Positions 61,294-64,000 of a DNA stretch of 64,000 nucleotides are shown here, one piece after another. Location of the stretch: assembly GCA_050084515.1 (NCBI GenBank), contig CM114271.1, positions 25,482,001 through 25,546,000 of the forward strand, read 5' to 3'. The translations under genes and the position numbers were made by a program. How positions within the stretch are numbered: the first letter of the stretch is position 1; every line of letters starts with the position of its first letter. The notes beneath the pieces are model-generated. The model had not been told where the DNA came from, did not search any database, and saw only the letters and a program-made list of their open reading frames with translations. The stretch comes from Blasia pusilla (lineage: Eukaryota; Marchantiophyta; Marchantiopsida; Blasiales).

Positions 61294-62668
61294 TGCAAGC
61301 CTACAGGAACTACTGCTGAGCTCGGATCCACTGTACGATCAATTTTAGGAAGGTGACATGGTGCACAATTACGCACATGGTCCTTCCATACCATACCATC
61401 GCGTTCCTCCACCAAGAGAACACCGGATGGCAAAACGTCACGCACTCTCAAGATAGTGCGCCCTGTAGTCACATCCAACGTCGACGGTGTTGTCTGTTGC
61501 AAGTAGACATAATCTCCCTGATGAAACCTCCGAATAGTTGGTTTGATAACCACCAGCCCGAATAGTCGCATACCTCAACGTATCCCGATGTTGTGCAATC
61601 GCCAAGTTCTCGAACGCCATGGGCATCACTCTCGAAACAACTCAGCCCTCTGAGAACATGCTCGCATCCATACATCTGGGTCATCAAGGTCCATCACCTC
61701 ACCAGTATCTCGACGAATGGCCGCAGGTAAATCTGGCTCTCGGCCATAAAGTAGCAAGTACGGTGAGAAAGACGCTAAGGATGCCTACCTGCTGAATGTG
61801 TATCCCATCGCCAACCAGGGAAACTGGAGGTCCTAATCTCCTAGGTGACCTCTTTGCAAGCCATACTTGCGTAAAACCCTCTTCACCGTCTACACAACTC
61901 TCTCCGCTAATCCATCCGCCTCGGGATGATCTCACAAAGTCGTACGATGGTCGATGAGCGCCTGATCACACAAGGCCTGGAACTCACCGCGAAACTCGGT
62001 ACCCTGGTCTATCAACACCTCAGCCGGTGCGCCATAATGACTCAGCACTCTGTCAAGGAAGGCATAAGCTACTCCCTCACTCTCTTTGTCAGGAAATACA
62101 ACCAACTCGATTCAATTCGAGAAGTGCTCGACCATCACCAACACATAACGACTATGACGCTCGTCAAAGGCAAAGGTCTTGCAAAATCCAAACTCCATCT
62201 ATACCCTAAGCCCATGATTGATAATGGATGCAATTGTGGAGTCGGAGTATTGAACGATGCTCGGACCCGATCACACACCATGCACTTGGCAACAAACTGC
62301 TGAACGTCATTCTGCATGCCTCGCCACCAATATTGAATCTGGAGCAAGCAATACCTCCGCTTCATCCCAAAGTCACCCAACTCCTCGTGGGCATGTTGCA
62401 CTAGTCGTGCTCTTAGCGAAGGATGTGGCACTACGCGTACTCTGCCATCCTCCCAAACCCTCAAAATATGTGTCACCTCCCAATGGAACCGTCTGGCCCG
62501 CTGTAGGATCCGATATCGCTCTCTAGCACCCACAGTGCTTGCAACGCTTCCAGTACAAAGGTACTCTAAGACTACTCCATCATCATGAATATCTCGGCCA
62601 CTTGTCGTCTCCTCACTTGCCTCGGGATCCAAGGACTCTCTACTAGACCTCGCCATCGAAGTCTCCAC
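61294..62668 (-). pseudogene. Gypsy integrase and C-terminal domain
   Basis: 62135-62668 has the H2C2 zinc finger (HAHEELGDFGMKRRYCLLQ with CMVCDRVRASF) and the first catalytic Asp block YRWSLDFARPLP. The rest of the core is broken into frames near 61900-62110 (for example VLIDQGTEFRGEFQ, the second Asp block). 61227-61571 gives the C-terminal barrel-like domain (FHQGDYVYLQQ, VLPSGVLLVEERDG, HVRNCAPCHLP). It is cut by the LTR-B insertion at about 61293. Confidence 0.88.
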
Positions 62669-62671
62669 ACT

Positions 62672-63442
62672 CTAGCTCTCCATAGCCAACATGCCTAAAT
62701 AGGCTGACGCGTGCCATCCTGGCACTGACTCCTCATCACTCTCTCCATGCCATCGAGCTCCAATCGCATCTCGTTGACTCGGGCATGGGTTAAGACTCAA
62801 CCCATCTACATCCTGGTTGAGCGTCCTAGGTCTTTGTACCACCTGAAAATCATATTCTTGCAACAATAGAGCCCATCTTGCAAGCTTCACTGTAAGCTTG
62901 TCGGACTCCATCAATCACTTCAGTGGTTGATGATCAGTGATGATGGTAAAGGGGTTGGCGAATAAGTAACACCTGAAATGTGCGAGAGCCCACACGGCAG
63001 CCAAGCACTCACCCTCATACGAGATGTACTTCGCCTCTGCAGCATTGTTCGAGCGGCTAGCATAAGCCACCACGAACTCTCTACCCTCATCATCATGTTG
63101 GGTGAGCACCGCTCCAAGCCCCAACATGCTCCAATCTGTGTGCAACTGGAAAGGACGCCCCCTGATCGGTCTCCTCAAGATGGGCGCGGACATCAACCTG
63201 TCCTTGAGCAACTGAAATGCTCGCTCCTGCTCATCCCCCCAATGCCACTCGTGATCCACCTTGGTCAACAAGGTCAGCGGCTTTGCAATCGAACTGAATC
63301 CCTTGACGTATTGCTGATAGAAGTTCGCCAATCCCATGAATGCGCGAACACGACTCACATCTGTAGGGCGTGGAATGTGTGAGATAGCCTCTACCTTCAT
63401 CTGCTGAACACCAAGGTCCCCTGGATATATCGTATGACCCAA
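62672..63442 (-). pseudogene. Gypsy RT thumb and RNase H
   Basis: 62915-63442 carries RVRAFMGLANFYQQYVKGF, PIRGRPFQLHTDWSMLGLG, EFVVAYASRS and ITDHQPLK, ending at a TGA (62915-62917) where relatives have Trp. The frame then goes on with SDKLTVKLARWALLLQEYDF and ARWHGESDEESVPGWHA, down to TAG near 62672. This is RNase H followed by the linker toward integrase. Confidence 0.9.
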
Positions 63443-63502
63443 GTACTCAATCTGGTCATAGAAGAACTTGCACTTGCCTGCATGTAGCTTCAGCCCATGT
63501 AA

Positions 63503-63993
63503 TTACAATCGTCGAAACACCTCCTCTAGATGTCGCTCATGCTCCTCAACCGTGGCGCTAAAGACTATGATGTCATCAATATAACACCTAGAAAAATCCA
63601 GACCAGCCAAGATCCTATCCATGACCCTTTGAAACTCAGCCGGGAGTTCTTTAACCCAAATGGTAAGAACCGCCACTAGTACAAACAATCCTTCCCGTGA
63701 GGATCGATGCCCCAAAATTCCGTCTTCTACCTGTCCTCCAATTTGATAGGCAGCTGATGATATCCGGCTCGCAAATCCAATGATCTGAAGACCTTTACAT
63801 GACCAATCACATAAAAGATCTCCTCAAGGGTGGGCATGGCATACCTATAAGACTTTGTTTGTCGATTGATAGGTCGGTAATCCCCACACATCCGCCTATT
63901 CGTCCAGTTGCCATGCACATCCTTCTTGGCAGGCATAACATTGGCAGATGCATACTCCCCATACGACATCTCCACTAGTCCTGCTCCGACCAA
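63503..63993 (-). pseudogene. Gypsy reverse transcriptase, first part
   Basis: 63993-63727 shows CGDYRPINRQT, AMPTLEEIF and FRSLDLRAGYHQLPI, the fingers-palm blocks before the catalytic site. After a frame change, 63715-63503 gives ELPAEFQRVMDRIL and the catalytic box YIDDIIVFSATVEEHERHLEEVF. The usual YxDD is intact. The frame break near 63720 shows the copy is dead. Confidence 0.9.
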
Positions 63994-64000
63994 GTCCAGG

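Larger units (their letters stand above)
60142..64000 (-). mobile_element. Ty3/gypsy retrotransposon pol, decayed, running off the window edge
   Basis: Minus-strand pol with the order reverse transcriptase, RNase H, integrase, C-terminal domain, PHD-like finger. Ty3/gypsy order (integrase after RNase H) is clear. Several stops and frameshifts break it. An LTR-B solo LTR (60290-61292) splits its last part. The gag region, protease and 5-prime LTR lie beyond 64000. The 3-prime LTR is likely the family A copy at 59192-59825. Confidence 0.9.

Noticed and set aside
1-64000. tRNA genes and CRISPR arrays
   Set aside because: No T-loop with paired arms was seen by eye, and the only regular repeats are microsatellites and the intronic minisatellite.

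Overview
The window looks like nuclear DNA of a land plant. Three spliced genes with short GT-AG introns lie among dense, decayed transposable elements. The gene set (an ETO1-type BTB/TPR protein, an Atm1-type ABCB half-transporter and a FrnE/DsbA-like oxidoreductase) fits a streptophyte. A non-seed plant seems plausible from the small introns and from the type of Ty3/gypsy element, but the species cannot be fixed from sequence alone. No tRNA, rRNA or CRISPR array was recognised. Gene models were spliced by eye from splice sites, frame and family similarity; no database search was run.

Layout. 1-5.6 kb: remnant of an old Ty3/gypsy pol, fragments of two LTR families (called A and B here) and unassigned DNA. 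5.7-13.2 kb (minus): a complete 18-exon ABC half-transporter of 685 aa. 15.0-17.6 kb (minus): a complete 7-exon DsbA/FrnE-like protein of 211 aa, with a higher-order minisatellite in its first intron. 20-42 kb: a transposon graveyard with two degenerate Helitrons in head-to-head orientation (minus about 21.3-25.4 kb, plus about 34.5-41.5 kb), solo LTRs inside or beside them and a possible LINE fragment. 46.9-50.5 kb (minus): a complete 5-exon ETO1-like gene of 904 aa with one GC-AG intron. 52.6-58.4 kb: AT-rich DNA in which nothing was recognised. 58.4-64 kb: a CACTA transposase fragment broken by a minus-strand Ty3/gypsy element, itself broken by an LTR-B solo LTR.

The genes do not form a pathway. 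By family they would act in ethylene-synthesis control (ETO1-like), organellar thiol or metal-related export (Atm1-type ABCB) and thiol redox chemistry (DsbA-like).

The most informative structure is the nesting of the elements. Several LTR insertions have recognisable target-site duplications, and removing the LTR plus one duplication restores the reading frame of the interrupted element: twice in the plus Helitron and once in the gypsy C-terminus. This gives a relative order of events: CACTA before gypsy/LTR-A before LTR-B at 59-61 kb, and Helitron before both LTR families at 36-39 kb. The gypsy element carries a PHD-finger-like module at its C-terminus, and the plus Helitron retains HUH and two-tyrosine signatures and a candidate 3-prime terminal hairpin.
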